Below are positions 48,459 to 56,556 of a stretch of DNA of 64,000 nt, piece by piece. This stretch comes from a virus. The stretch spans positions 1 to 64,000 of IMG/VR virus record IMGVR_UViG_3300032315_001715. The stretch is one strand, 5' to 3'. A program made the translations under genes and the position numbers. The notes under the pieces are model-generated. The model did not search any database and was not told where the DNA came from. It saw only the letters and a list, made by a program, of their open reading frames with translations. Each line of letters begins with the position of its first letter. The stretch's first letter is position 1.

Positions 48459-48629
48459 CTAGAGCGTGAATGCCCGGGCGGCTTCTCGCCGGTATTCCTG
48501 CGCCAGGCGCGTGGCCGCATGCCAGAACACCCGCAGGGTGCTGAGCGGGATGCGACCGCAGGGGTCATGTTCCACGATCATCTGCTGGAAGTGGAACTTG
48601 CGAACGCTGGTGAAGGGCATGCCTATCAT
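48459..48629 (-). CDS. 56-aa basic protein
   Basis: MIGMPFTSVRKFHFQQMI, RVFWHAATRLAQEYRREAAR. Starts 1 bp after the stop of the 48631 gene (TGACATG), coupled to it. Confidence 0.65.
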   Translation of the reverse strand: MIGMPFTSVRKFHFQQMIVEHDPCGRIPLSTLRVFWHAATRLAQEYRREAARAFTL

Positions 48630-48630
48630 G

Positions 48631-48867
48631 TCACAGGGTCTCCATGGAAAGGCTGTTGATGCACCAGCCGGTTTCGTCGGTGATGTATTCCACCATGTCG
48701 TCCACCAGTCCTGTGTCTTGGTGCAGTGCTTCGCCGACGGCCCGCTGCGTGCTCTTGAAGAGATTCACCATGCCCAGATCTTCTCCATCCAGGAAGGTCG
48801 CTGCTTCTTCATCGGTCATGTCGAACTCAACCTCGACATTGATGGTGACCGGAACGGTGATCTTCAT
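48631..48867 (-). CDS. Small acidic protein
   Basis: 78 aa. Beta start KITVPVTINVEVEFDMTDEE then helix. AAAGGAG upstream; promoter TTGACA-16-TACAAT at 48895-48922. Confidence 0.75.
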   Translation of the reverse strand: MKITVPVTINVEVEFDMTDEEAATFLDGEDLGMVNLFKSTQRAVGEALHQDTGLVDDMVEYITDETGWCINSLSMETL

Positions 48868-48930
48868 CCTAGCGTGCTCCTTTGTTGCAGGGACATTGTA
48901 GCACATGTCCCTGCCGTGTCAACCAAATTC

Positions 48931-49248
48931 CTAGGCCTCGACGAGCTTGACCTCCGCGATGCGTGCCGCCTGCCACAGTGCCAGCTTCTGTTTTGCTTCG
49001 GCGAGCTCGGCAGCAATGCGCTCGGGCGTGTACCAATCGCCGTGGGGCTTGGCATTGATGCAGGAATTCACAGAGTTCTCTGCCCAGGCGAGCCGCTCAG
49101 CGAGGAACTTTTCAGCATTCACCAGCTTGCCCATCTTGTGTGCGGTCTTCAGAGAGATCTTGGCAGAGAATCCAGAACGTCCGCCGCCGCAACCACCACC
49201 CTTGGTGTAACGCAGGTCGCCGCTCTTGATGATATACATGGTGTCCAT
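48931..49248 (-). CDS. Unknown phage protein
   Basis: 105 aa. Gly-rich GGGCGGGRSG near residue 20, then helices. AAGGGAAC upstream; promoter TTGACA-16-TACAAT at 49275-49302, -10 flanked by GGGCA/TGCCC. Confidence 0.7.
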   Translation of the reverse strand: MDTMYIIKSGDLRYTKGGGCGGGRSGFSAKISLKTAHKMGKLVNAEKFLAERLAWAENSVNSCINAKPHGDWYTPERIAAELAEAKQKLALWQAARIAEVKLVEA

Positions 49249-49308
49249 TTGCATGTTCCCTTGCTTGCACGGGCATTGTAGCACATGCCCGTGCCGTGTC
49301 AACCGATT

Positions 49309-49695
49309 TCAGCGAACGTGGAAGAGATAGCTGTTGGTCTGCTTGGAGAACACGATCTCCACGCCCAGCGCACGCAGGGGGTCCAGATACTCGCTTTGCT
49401 TGCGCTGCTGGCTCACCACGGGGAACCGGGGCTTGGTGACCTTCACGGTGGTAAAGGGCTTGCCGCGGTTCTCGCGATGGTTGACATAGACACCGCTGTG
49501 TGCCTTGAAGAACCCGTCGACGATGTTCTGCACGGCGTCGATCTTGTTCTGGTGCTGCTTGGTGCCGAAGAACTTGTTGTTGGCCAGCGCGACCTTGTTG
49601 CGCTCCTGGGCATCAATGGCTGCCCACCTGGCGTTGAAGGCAGCGGTGGTATTGATGATGCGATCATGATCTTGGCTAAAATTGGACTTGCTCAT
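49309..49695 (-). CDS. Unknown phage protein
   Basis: 128 aa, basic helical; ends VEIVFSKQTNSYLFHVR. AAAGGAG upstream; promoter TTGACG-17-TACACA at 49723-49751. Confidence 0.75.
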   Translation of the reverse strand: MSKSNFSQDHDRIINTTAAFNARWAAIDAQERNKVALANNKFFGTKQHQNKIDAVQNIVDGFFKAHSGVYVNHRENRGKPFTTVKVTKPRFPVVSQQRKQSEYLDPLRALGVEIVFSKQTNSYLFHVR

Positions 49696-49769
49696 GCTGC
49701 ATGCTCCTTTGCTTGCAGGGACTGTGTAGCACGCCCCTGCCGTTCCGTCAACCCCTACGGGGACCTATA

Positions 49770-50228
49770 TCACCAGCTGGAGTGGTATTGGAAGTCCCAG
49801 CCGTTCAGCTCCTCCCGGCCCAGGATGTCCCGCAGCCGATCCCGCGTGTATTCCACGTTACGGCGATACCACTCGTCGTAGTTGGTGCTGCCGAAGAAGA
49901 AGCCGCTGGCGGTGGGCAACAGCTCGCTGGCCTGTTCCGGGTCCTGGAGCACCTGATCGCAGATGTTGGCCAGCTCTTCCAGCTGCTCGCGATCGACGTC
50001 GTAGTAGCCGCAGTCGTCCTTGCCATCCTGGACATTCTTGACGAACCAGTCGTGGACGGCATTGGCCTTGCGCCAGTAGGCGGCCTCGGCGGTGACGTAT
50101 TGGAGCCTCATGTCGCCCAGTTCGGGCACGGCCTCGCGGATCTTCCGCACCATCTCGGCATCCTTGCCGGTGCCATCGTCGAATGCCCACATGAAGCGAC
50201 GTGCATCGAGATACATGTCCAAGCCCAT
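49770..50228 (-). CDS. Conserved phage protein (MGLDMYL family)
   Basis: 152 aa. MGLDMYLDARRF, RKANAVHDWFVKN, CGYYDVDREQLEEL, TASGFFFGSTNYDEWY define a family widespread in phages, role unknown. CGGAGAG 9 bp upstream; promoter TTGACA-17-TATGTT at 50256-50284. Confidence 0.85.
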   Translation of the reverse strand: MGLDMYLDARRFMWAFDDGTGKDAEMVRKIREAVPELGDMRLQYVTAEAAYWRKANAVHDWFVKNVQDGKDDCGYYDVDREQLEELANICDQVLQDPEQASELLPTASGFFFGSTNYDEWYRRNVEYTRDRLRDILGREELNGWDFQYHSSW

Positions 50229-50300
50229 TTTAACTCTCCGTGTCGTTGCGTTGGAAACATAGCAGGGGTTGGTGTTGCTGTCAACCCCTGCGGGGACCAT

Positions 50301-50558
50301 TTAGGCCGTGCGCCACACCCGCACGCCAACCCGGCCGTTCTCACGGGCCTCACGCACCGCCCAGGAGCTGTTGGGCACCATCTTGTAGCCCATGGTCGTG
50401 CTCATCTTGGCGCGCTTGGAGGTGGCCTTCGACCGCGCATAGCCCGCAGCGAAGAAGCTGTCGCCCACCGTCATCTTGGTCCAGGGGAACTGGCTGCGGT
50501 GGCCGGTGGTGTTGCGGCGTGCCGGGATGGGGATTGCGCGATCGATCTTGTAGCTCAT
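50301..50558 (-). CDS. GVRV-family protein, paralogue of 40642
   Basis: 85 aa. IPIPARRN, MTVGDSFFAAGYARSK, SSWAVREARENGRVGVRVWR. AAGGA 9 bp upstream; co-transcribed with the gene at 50609. Confidence 0.75.
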   Translation of the reverse strand: MSYKIDRAIPIPARRNTTGHRSQFPWTKMTVGDSFFAAGYARSKATSKRAKMSTTMGYKMVPNSSWAVREARENGRVGVRVWRTA

Positions 50559-50608
50559 CTTTGGATGTCCTTGTGTGGTGTGGTGGAAACTTGTTGCGGG
50601 GACCGGTG

Positions 50609-50917
50609 TTAGCTGCTCCAGTAGCTGTCGCTGGCCACCGAGCAGCCCCAGGGCAGATCCGCACGCTCCATGACCTTCTTGCCCGTCATGAGGTTGGTAA
50701 CCTCACGCATGGGCACCTGTGCAGCGTAGGCAACCTCGTCCATGATCTCGTAGTCGGTGCGGGGATACTTCTTCAGGGAGACGTAAGCCTCCCGGTCGAT
50801 GTTGACCAGCCGGGTCATCGCCGCACGGGCAGCGGCCAGGGTGGCATAGCGTTGCTTGCCCGTGCGCGGGTGCCGCACGCTGCACCGGGTGCTGCTGTCA
50901 ACGATCACGTAGTGCAT
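50609..50917 (-). CDS. Conserved phage protein, unknown
   Basis: 102 aa. YATLAAARAAMTRL, VTNLMTGKKVMERADLPWGCS, SDSYWSS matches a common phage family. AAGGAG upstream; promoter TTGACG-16-TACAAT at 50944-50971. Confidence 0.8.
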   Translation of the reverse strand: MHYVIVDSSTRCSVRHPRTGKQRYATLAAARAAMTRLVNIDREAYVSLKKYPRTDYEIMDEVAYAAQVPMREVTNLMTGKKVMERADLPWGCSVASDSYWSS

Positions 50918-50980
50918 GCCACCTGCTCCTTGCTTACCTGTGCATTGTAGCACGGTTGCGTGCCGCGTCAACCGTTTTTC

Positions 50981-51502
50981 TCAGCCCTGCACCAACGTGC
51001 CGTCGGCCATGATCTTGACCTTTTCCTTGCGGAGCATGGCTTCCAGCTCGGGATAGGTGCCCGGGGGGCATTTGATGCCCGCTGCCGTTGCGGCATTGCG
51101 GCACATTTCCTGCCGGGTTTCCTCGCTGATGTGATCCCAGTCCAGATAGCTGATGCCGCTGGACTTGTGGGCGGCCCGCCCCAGATCCTCGTGGGCTAGG
51201 GCAGTGGCCTTTCGCACCAGCTCGTCCGCCAGCCTGGATATCGTGCGCTCCCGGGGAGTCCGCTCCACCTTGGGCTTGTCCACCTTGGGAGCCTGCACCG
51301 GCACCACATCACCCTGGGCAGCCAACCACTCCGTGGCCGCAGCGGTGGTCATCTTGCTGGGCAGGTCCCAGAGGCACACCTCGGTGTGTCCGTCCTTTTC
51401 CAGCACCTTCTGGCGAGCGTCGGCCGTGCCGTTGGCAAAGCGCAGCTTCTTCTCGCCGCGCTTGATGCTGGTCCCAACCACGGTCCAAGTCTTGTCGTCC
51501 AT
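50981..51502 (-). CDS. 'RFANG-GHTD' family protein 4
   Basis: 173 aa. WTVVGTSIKRGEKKLRFANG, KDGHTEVCLWDLPSKM, ATEWLAAQGD, then ~100 residues of helical extension unique to this member. GAGGAG upstream; promoter TTGACG-16-TACAAT at 51530-51557. Confidence 0.8.
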   Translation of the reverse strand: MDDKTWTVVGTSIKRGEKKLRFANGTADARQKVLEKDGHTEVCLWDLPSKMTTAAATEWLAAQGDVVPVQAPKVDKPKVERTPRERTISRLADELVRKATALAHEDLGRAAHKSSGISYLDWDHISEETRQEMCRNAATAAGIKCPPGTYPELEAMLRKEKVKIMADGTLVQG

Positions 51503-51565
51503 CGCTCTAGCTCCTCGTCTCGTGCAGGCATTGTAGCACGGCTAGCACTACCGTCAACCGAAATC

Positions 51566-51793
51566 TCACCCCTGCAACGCGGCCAGCTCAGCTTCAAGCT
51601 GGTTGATGAGTGCGGTGTGGCGAGCATACTTGCCGTTGGAGTAACACAAGTCGTCGCTCATCTCGTCGCAGTAGCGGGCATCCTTGGCAGCTCGGATCTG
51701 ATCTTCCAGATCCGCCATGCGAACCTCACGCATGGCAGCGGCCTCGTCGATGGTGTAAACTTCCTCGCACTGCACGGTGTCGAAGTCGTCCAT
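51566..51793 (-). CDS. Small acidic coiled-coil protein
   Basis: 75 aa. AAGGAG upstream; promoter TTGACG-16-TATAAT at 51820-51847. The region to its right (TTTTCGGTTG inverted repeat) joins it to the divergent plus gene. Confidence 0.7.
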   Translation of the reverse strand: MDDFDTVQCEEVYTIDEAAAMREVRMADLEDQIRAAKDARYCDEMSDDLCYSNGKYARHTALINQLEAELAALQG

Positions 51794-51872
51794 GTCGCTT
51801 GCTCCTTGCTTGCATGGGCATTATAGCACGTTGGGTCCCTGCGTCAACCGAAAAAAATTGGAATCTTTTCGG

Positions 51873-51901
51873 TTGCGTGGCACGGCGTCCGCTGCTATGT
51901 T
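51873..51901 (+). promoter_or_regulatory. Plus-strand promoter of 51934 gene
   Basis: TTGCGT, 17 bp, TATGTT. The upstream TTTTCGGTTG mirrors the upstream part of the divergent minus promoter, giving a 10-bp inverted repeat. Confidence 0.7.
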
Positions 51902-51933
51902 GCTCGAGTTAACGCAACAACGGAGCACACAAA

Positions 51934-52185
51934 ATGGCAACGCTTTTCGCTACGCTGCGCATCAAGCGCAAGCCCACCAGCAATGACATCGTGTGCCTCA
52001 AGCTTCGCGTCGCGCACGCGCTGCCCGTCCACACCTATCCCCTGCACGACGAGGACATCACGGACCGCGCGACCATGGACGTGGTCACCCGCACGCTGGA
52101 AGAGCTGCGCCTGCGCTACAAGTGCAAGGACGTTGAGCTGGACGTGAAGAAGGACGTGCTGAAGCTGCTGGAGCGACAGGGCTAG
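51934..52185 (+). CDS. Unknown plus-strand small protein
   Basis: 83 aa, mixed (TLRIKRKPTSNDIVCLKLRV; KCKDVELDVKKDVLKLL). ACGGAG 9 bp upstream. One of only three plus-strand genes in the right part. Function unknown. Confidence 0.75.
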   Translation: MATLFATLRIKRKPTSNDIVCLKLRVAHALPVHTYPLHDEDITDRATMDVVTRTLEELRLRYKCKDVELDVKKDVLKLLERQG

Positions 52186-52192
52186 CACATCG

Positions 52193-52254
52193 CACCCAGC
52201 AGAGCAAGGCAAAAGATCGCTTGCTCTGCTGGGTGGATGATGCTGTATTTTTTT
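52193..52254 (+). terminator. Rho-independent terminator
   Basis: CACCCAGCAGAGCAAG with exact complement, then a T7 run after 13 nt. The right arm contains a TTGCTC box spaced 17 bp from TGTATT, so it may also be a promoter toward RNA copy D. Confidence 0.8.
52221..52249 (+). promoter_or_regulatory. Convergent promoter facing RNA copy D
   Basis: TTGCTC, 17 bp, TGTATT inside the terminator; it would transcribe the antisense of copy D. Confidence 0.4.
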
Positions 52255-52349
52255 GTTGCTGTATCGCAACGCCGAGGTCAGAGTTCGGCAATCTCCCGGT
52301 GTCTCGCTGCCCTATGCGCGTATAATAGCACGATCGCACATCCTGTCAA
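52255..52349 (-). ncRNA. Structured RNA element, copy D
   Basis: Promoter TTGACA-16-TATTAT at 52322-52349; conserved GGCAGCGAGACACCGGGAG core and 3' hairpin GTTGC/GCAAC. Confidence 0.65.
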
Positions 52350-52369
52350 TGGGAAAATCGCCGGATACC

Positions 52370-52486
52370 AAACCCGTTTAAACGCTGCTACACGGGCTTG
52401 GATTCAGGGCCGCTATAGCACTAGCGGCCCCCAAGCTAGACCCCGCTGCACGGTCGTCTCTGCGGGAGCTAGCCGGGGTTTTGGTG
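52370..52486. repeat. GC-rich dyad block H4
   Basis: GTTTAAACGCTGCTACACGGG, then hairpin GGGCCGCTA/TAGCGGCCC and CTAGACCCCGCTGCACGG. Between copy D and the SprT-like gene. Confidence 0.6.
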
Positions 52487-53293
52487 CTATGCGCGGGCCC
52501 AGTTCTCGCTGACGTAGCGTGCCGCCTGCGCCCTGGGCATGCCGAGGGTCGTCATCGCCCGGGCCACCACCCAATCCTGCCCGCCACCCTGGACGCGGGC
52601 ATCGCGTATCATTGCCCTCACCTGCTCAGCCTTGCTGGCACCAGCCCGTGCCGTGGTCTCTACCACCGGGCTGCGCTGGACCTCGATGACGACCTTGGGT
52701 GCGGTCCTGGGAGCAACGGGCCACGCTCCTGCCACGTTGGCGGGCCTCGGGCCGTTTCTGCTGATGGTGGGCAGGGGTTGACCGCTGGGTGCAAAGACGC
52801 TATAGCGGTCGATCGTGCCCTTGCCGCGCTTGAAGTTCAGCACACCGCCCTGCTGGACGTGATCGTGATATCGCTTGGTGATGCTGACCTTGTGACCGAG
52901 GTCAGTGAGGTAGTCCCAGCGCCCCTTGACCACCACGTCGTAGTCGTGTCTGGTGTTGCCGTTGCCACCCAGCGCGAGGCACACCCGCCGCCAACCCATG
53001 TCGTGCTTGCGACCCAGCTCGGGGCGGGCGAAGCACACCAGGTGGGCCACCTCGTGGGCAACGGTCTCGTCCCGGATGTCCTCGAAATGGTTGCCCTGGA
53101 TCAGCTCGCAGTTGAAGCGCAGGGTGAAGTCCTTGGCCCTGCGCGTCATCGCACAGAACTTGCATCCCGCCCAACCAGCCACCCGACCACGCAGGTTGTA
53201 GCTGACGGTGGGCTTGATGTCAACACCGTAGAGCGCCTTGGCATTGGCCAGCACCTCGTTGGTCTTGCGGGTGATCTCAGCAAACCTGTCCAT
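52487..53293 (-). CDS. SprT-like zinc metalloprotease
   Basis: 268 aa. ETVAHEVAHLVCFARPEL carries HExxH (HEVAH), with HDMGWRRVCLALGG supplying the third ligand His, and FNCELIQG before it, as in SprT/Spartan proteases, which cut DNA-bound proteins. The C-terminal ~70 residues are a separate helical domain after a Pro-rich linker. M2 has AGGGAG 7 bp upstream; promoter TTGACC-17-TATCTT at 53319-53347. Confidence 0.88.
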   Translation of the reverse strand: MDRFAEITRKTNEVLANAKALYGVDIKPTVSYNLRGRVAGWAGCKFCAMTRRAKDFTLRFNCELIQGNHFEDIRDETVAHEVAHLVCFARPELGRKHDMGWRRVCLALGGNGNTRHDYDVVVKGRWDYLTDLGHKVSITKRYHDHVQQGGVLNFKRGKGTIDRYSVFAPSGQPLPTISRNGPRPANVAGAWPVAPRTAPKVVIEVQRSPVVETTARAGASKAEQVRAMIRDARVQGGGQDWVVARAMTTLGMPRAQAARYVSENWARA

Positions 53294-53372
53294 CATCTAG
53301 CTCCCTGCCTACCAATGGAAGATAGCACGGCATCCCGGGTTGGTCAACCAAAAAATGCCGTCACATCCGCCA

Positions 53373-53906
53373 TCACTCGGGTCGTTGCAGCACGGGTCCT
53401 AGCACGGTGAAGCGATACCGGGCCTCGCTGGGCGTCAAAACCTCGCCGGAGAAATCACGCCAGCTCTCCTGGTCCCAGAGCCACCACTCGCGGCCATCCT
53501 GGGTCTCCACCTCGTAGACCCCATCGGTGAGATCGTTGCGCTGGGCCAGGTCGTGGGAGTTGAGCTCCTCGAAGCTGACTCCCTCACCATAGTAGCCGTT
53601 GGAGGTGCCCAACCAACGCAGGGTCATGCTACCACGATTGGTGGCCAGCTCGTAGAAGGTCCACGTGGAGCTTTCGTAGCGACTGGGACCCTTCATGGTG
53701 CGTTCCTCGGCCACGGTGATGGGGTGACCGATGAGATCCTCGACGTCGCCGCAGGCATCCTCGATGCTGACGTTCTCGCAACAATCCTGCTGGTGATACA
53801 TGCGGAACTGCCGTCCGCAGGTGGCCTCGAACACCACCTCTCCGCTGCCGCGGGTCATGCCCGTGATGCCGGACAGCGTCAGGCCTTCCAGTTGCTTGAT
53901 CGTCAT
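53373..53906 (-). CDS. DUF7448-like phage protein
   Basis: 177 aa. FRMYHQQDCCENVSIEDACG, DVEDLIGHPITVAEE is the 'DCCESV' signature of a phage family (DUF7448-like). The C-terminal part (YGEGVSFEEL, EWWLWDQESWRDF) may be a second domain. AGAGGA 7 bp upstream; promoter TTGACC-17-TATGTT at 53932-53960. Confidence 0.8.
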   Translation of the reverse strand: MTIKQLEGLTLSGITGMTRGSGEVVFEATCGRQFRMYHQQDCCENVSIEDACGDVEDLIGHPITVAEERTMKGPSRYESSTWTFYELATNRGSMTLRWLGTSNGYYGEGVSFEELNSHDLAQRNDLTDGVYEVETQDGREWWLWDQESWRDFSGEVLTPSEARYRFTVLGPVLQRPE

Positions 53907-53975
53907 CTTCGGTCCTCTTGCTTGCATGATGAACATAGCAGGGTTGGCCCTGATGGTCAACCAAAAAATGTCAAA

Positions 53976-54248
53976 TCAGCCGACTCGTCCGCTCCGTGTC
54001 ACCAGCCTCGGATGCCACGGAGCATCAATCCCTTGTTTTTGCAACCAGTTCCATGCCTCTGTGATGCACAACATTGGGGTCGGAAGGTCCAGCATGATGA
54101 TGTCGGTGTGATCGCCTAGATGCCGCATCCTGCCGGTGGCTGTTCTGGCACACGCTCGCTTGCTCGCCCTGAAGTGTCGATTACCATTGACATCGGTTGA
54201 CACTCCGACGGCAATATACGGCACGTCCTGATAAAGCACCAACGGCAT
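53976..54248 (-). CDS. 'RFANG-GHTD' family protein 5, divergent
   Basis: 90 aa. YIAVGVSTDVNGNRHFRASK, GDHTDIIMLDLPTPM, AWNWLQKQGID keep the family spacing with FRASK for RFANG and D-H-T-D for G-H-T-D. Promoter TTGACC-17-TAGATT at 54276-54304. Confidence 0.7.
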   Translation of the reverse strand: MPLVLYQDVPYIAVGVSTDVNGNRHFRASKRACARTATGRMRHLGDHTDIIMLDLPTPMLCITEAWNWLQKQGIDAPWHPRLVTRSGRVG

Positions 54249-54300
54249 GTGCTGCGACCTTCTTGCTTGATGTTGAATCTAGTACCGATCCGCGATATGG

Positions 54301-54687
54301 TCAACCGGCAATTGCCACCGCGTTCTTCATGGTGCAGTTGATCTCACCCTCGTTCAAATAGCTGATGCCCCAGGTGTAGCAATAGAAGCCCGTGTCGCCG
54401 TCGCAGTCCATGGCGGCCATGTCCCAGCGCAGCGCGGTGGCACGATCAATGGCGTTATCCGCCATCAGCTTGGTGATGTGGGCGGCCCACCGAGCCTCGG
54501 CACGCTGCTGGGCCGCGTGCTCACGAGCGGTCTCCTCGTCAGCCGCACGACCGAGCCGGTCCCACTCCTCCTGCCGGCCCTGGTCGTCCATGCCGTTCCA
54601 CGCGGCCCACCAGCCCTGCCCGGGGCGGAAGCCATAGGCCTCCTTGTGCAGATCGCTGACCACATTGCTGTCGAAGGTCGAATCCAT
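54301..54687 (-). CDS. Conserved phage protein, unknown
   Basis: 128 aa. HKEAYGFRPGQGWWAAW and AAMDCDGDTGFYCYTWGI. AAGGAG 9 bp upstream; promoter TTGACT-17-TATGTT at 54715-54743. Confidence 0.75.
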   Translation of the reverse strand: MDSTFDSNVVSDLHKEAYGFRPGQGWWAAWNGMDDQGRQEEWDRLGRAADEETAREHAAQQRAEARWAAHITKLMADNAIDRATALRWDMAAMDCDGDTGFYCYTWGISYLNEGEINCTMKNAVAIAG

Positions 54688-54756
54688 TGTCACCGCTCCT
54701 TGCTCCATGCCCAAAACATAGCATGGGTCTTGGGCCGAGTCAACCGGAAATTCGCG

Positions 54757-54939
54757 TCAGACCCAGCCCAGCACACCGCCCAGAGGTGCGACGAAGATGC
54801 CGATGCCGCGCAGGATGGTGATGGTGGTGACAGGGTCAGCAGCGTGCCGGAACAGGGTAATGATGTTCATGACCCAGCCCACGGCAAGGGCAGCGATGAC
54901 CATGAGCCACACCATGCCCAGGGAAGCAATGAAATGCAT
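54757..54939 (-). CDS. Small membrane protein
   Basis: 60 aa, two helices (GMVWLMVIAALAVGWVMNII; GIGIFVAPLGGVLGWV). AAAGGA upstream; promoter TTGACA-17-TAAAAT at 54971-54999. Confidence 0.75.
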   Translation of the reverse strand: MHFIASLGMVWLMVIAALAVGWVMNIITLFRHAADPVTTITILRGIGIFVAPLGGVLGWV

Positions 54940-55002
54940 GTGATTGTATCCTTTGTTGGTTGGAGCCGTTATTTTAGCAGGGTTTCGCCAAGGTGTCAAC
55001 AC

Positions 55003-55287
55003 CTAGTCGTTAAACACCATCAGCGTGAGCTGCCGCCCGGCGCCCAGGTGTGCGCGGAACTCCACGTGGGTCAGCTCGCCCTCGGCATCGCGATGCTCCT
55101 CCTTGCGCTGGAACCACAATAACCGCCCGGTGCGATGGCTGCGCATGTGGAACCCCCATTGCCCGTCGCGATAGTCCAAGCGACGCTGGCCCTGGCGACC
55201 CATCTCGTGTTCCAGCTCCGACGCTTCCCCGGCAAAGCTGAGGCTCTCGGGGTTCCAGCTGAACATCTTGCTGCTGATCTCAAGCAC
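55003..55287 (-). CDS. Conserved phage protein, unknown
   Basis: 94 aa. GTG start with GAGGAG 7 bp upstream, because the promoter (TTGACA-17-TATGTT, 55313-55341) excludes the longer frame. LSFAGEASELEHEM, GFHMRSHRTGRLLWFQ. Small beta-rich family. Confidence 0.75.
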   Translation of the reverse strand: MLEISSKMFSWNPESLSFAGEASELEHEMGRQGQRRLDYRDGQWGFHMRSHRTGRLLWFQRKEEHRDAEGELTHVEFRAHLGAGRQLTLMVFND

Positions 55288-55347
55288 GATATGCTCCTCG
55301 TTCCGTACCAGCAACATAGCAGCTCAGGTGAGGTATGTCAACCGTGT

Positions 55348-55602
55348 TCAGCCCGCCTCGTCCTCGGTGATGGCCAGCGGGTTCATCGCCCGCTGCAACC
55401 GCAGGTGCCCGGCCTCGGCGTCAGCCCGCGTCTGGTAGCGGTCCTTGACGTCGCTGTCGCCGTCAGCGTAGAACATGCAGCTTTCATAGCGATAGCCCAT
55501 GCTGGGCAGGCCGAGGGCCGCGAGATTGGGCATCTCGGTGGTGCAGAGCTCGTTGCCGGTGCGTGTGTCCAGGGTCTTGATCTGCCAGAGCTTGTTGAAC
55601 AT
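55348..55602 (-). CDS. Conserved phage protein, unknown
   Basis: 84 aa. WQIKTLDTRTGNELCTTEMP, YRYESCMFYADGDSDV, AGHLRLQ matches a phage family. AAGGGG 10 bp before M4; promoter TTGACA-16-TACAAT at 55630-55657. Confidence 0.75.
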   Translation of the reverse strand: MFNKLWQIKTLDTRTGNELCTTEMPNLAALGLPSMGYRYESCMFYADGDSDVKDRYQTRADAEAGHLRLQRAMNPLAITEDEAG

Positions 55603-55671
55603 CGTCGTCATCCCCTTCGTTGCATGGGCATTGTAGCAGCCGCAGGCACGGTGTCAACCAAAATCTCACCG

Positions 55672-55753
55672 ATTTTAACGGTGCTAGAACGGGGTCAATC
55701 CTGTGCCGCTGTCACACTAGCGGGGGCCAACCTAGCCCCCGCTACAGCGCCGT
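55672..55753. repeat. GC-rich dyad block H5
   Basis: TTTTAACGGTGCTAGAACGGGGTC, then AGCGGGGGC/GCCCCCGCT hairpin, between the 55754 gene and the next promoter. Confidence 0.6.
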
Positions 55754-56260
55754 CTAGCGCCACTCTTGCCCGTTGGCCCGCAGCGCGATGACGCTGTCCA
55801 GGGCAAAGGTGCGGATCACCACCTTGTTCTCCAGGCCGCCCTGCCCGGTGCCGTCCCGCTGTTCCTCCAAGCCCTCCACGTCCTCGCGGGCGATGGCAAC
55901 ACCGTCGAGGAAGAACTGCGTCTTGCCACTGTGGAGGAAGATCACCTCCAGGTAGTGATTGCCCCGGTGCTCAACAAATGGAGCACCAACCTCCCGCGTG
56001 CCCCAAGCGCGGGGACCGATCTGGAAGTCCTCGGCAGCACGACCCTCGGCCACCAGCCGCCGCTTGACCATGGCCTCGTAGGCGCTGCCGCTGGCGTTGG
56101 CAAAGCACATCACCGTGGCACCCACCATGCGATTGGTCACCCGGCCCTGCTGGGGATTCTTCTTGCCGCCCTTGAGCGCGGGGACCGTCTCGGTGTCCAT
56201 GCCCACGAACGTGCCACCAGCCAAAGCAGCGAAAGCCTTGCGTGCTGTGATCAGTTCCAT
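55754..56260 (-). CDS. Unknown phage protein
   Basis: 168 aa. VGATVMCFANASGSAYEAMV, HYLEVIFLHSGKTQFFLDGV. AGAGGAG 7 bp upstream; promoter TTGACG-17-TAAGTT at 56287-56315. Confidence 0.75.
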   Translation of the reverse strand: MELITARKAFAALAGGTFVGMDTETVPALKGGKKNPQQGRVTNRMVGATVMCFANASGSAYEAMVKRRLVAEGRAAEDFQIGPRAWGTREVGAPFVEHRGNHYLEVIFLHSGKTQFFLDGVAIAREDVEGLEEQRDGTGQGGLENKVVIRTFALDSVIALRANGQEWR

Positions 56261-56289
56261 GTAGTGCTCCTCTTGCCTATGAAGCGAAC

Positions 56290-56487
56290 TTAGCACGCCG
56301 AGTCCACGGCGTCAACCGATTTTTCCCAGTTTTTGGGCCCAACACCGGTGGCATCACGTATCAGTTCCTGTGCCAGGGTCACGGTGTTGGCACGTACATA
56401 GTGTCCCTCGTCCTCGAGCTTGAGCCACAGGATCCTCAGGCGTTCCTGCACCTCATCAGCACGCCGCCGAATCGCATCATCCACCAT
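56290..56487 (-). CDS. Small helical protein
   Basis: 65 aa, helical. AGGGAGG upstream; promoter TTGACG-17-TATCCT at 56511-56539. Confidence 0.7.
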   Translation of the reverse strand: MVDDAIRRRADEVQERLRILWLKLEDEGHYVRANTVTLAQELIRDATGVGPKNWEKSVDAVDSAC

Positions 56488-56556
56488 TGGTCGCCTCCCT
56501 GCTGAGCCGCAGGATAGCATGGCCCTGCGGCCGCGTCAACACCCGCGGGGACCGTT

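Noticed and set aside
52481-53410. Long plus-strand open frames opposite minus genes (also 49701-50612, 39598-40623, 7171-7803, 35148-36182)
   Set aside because: They mirror well-supported minus-strand genes in GC-rich sequence, lack ribosome sites, and are compositionally odd (His/Val/Leu/Ala-rich).
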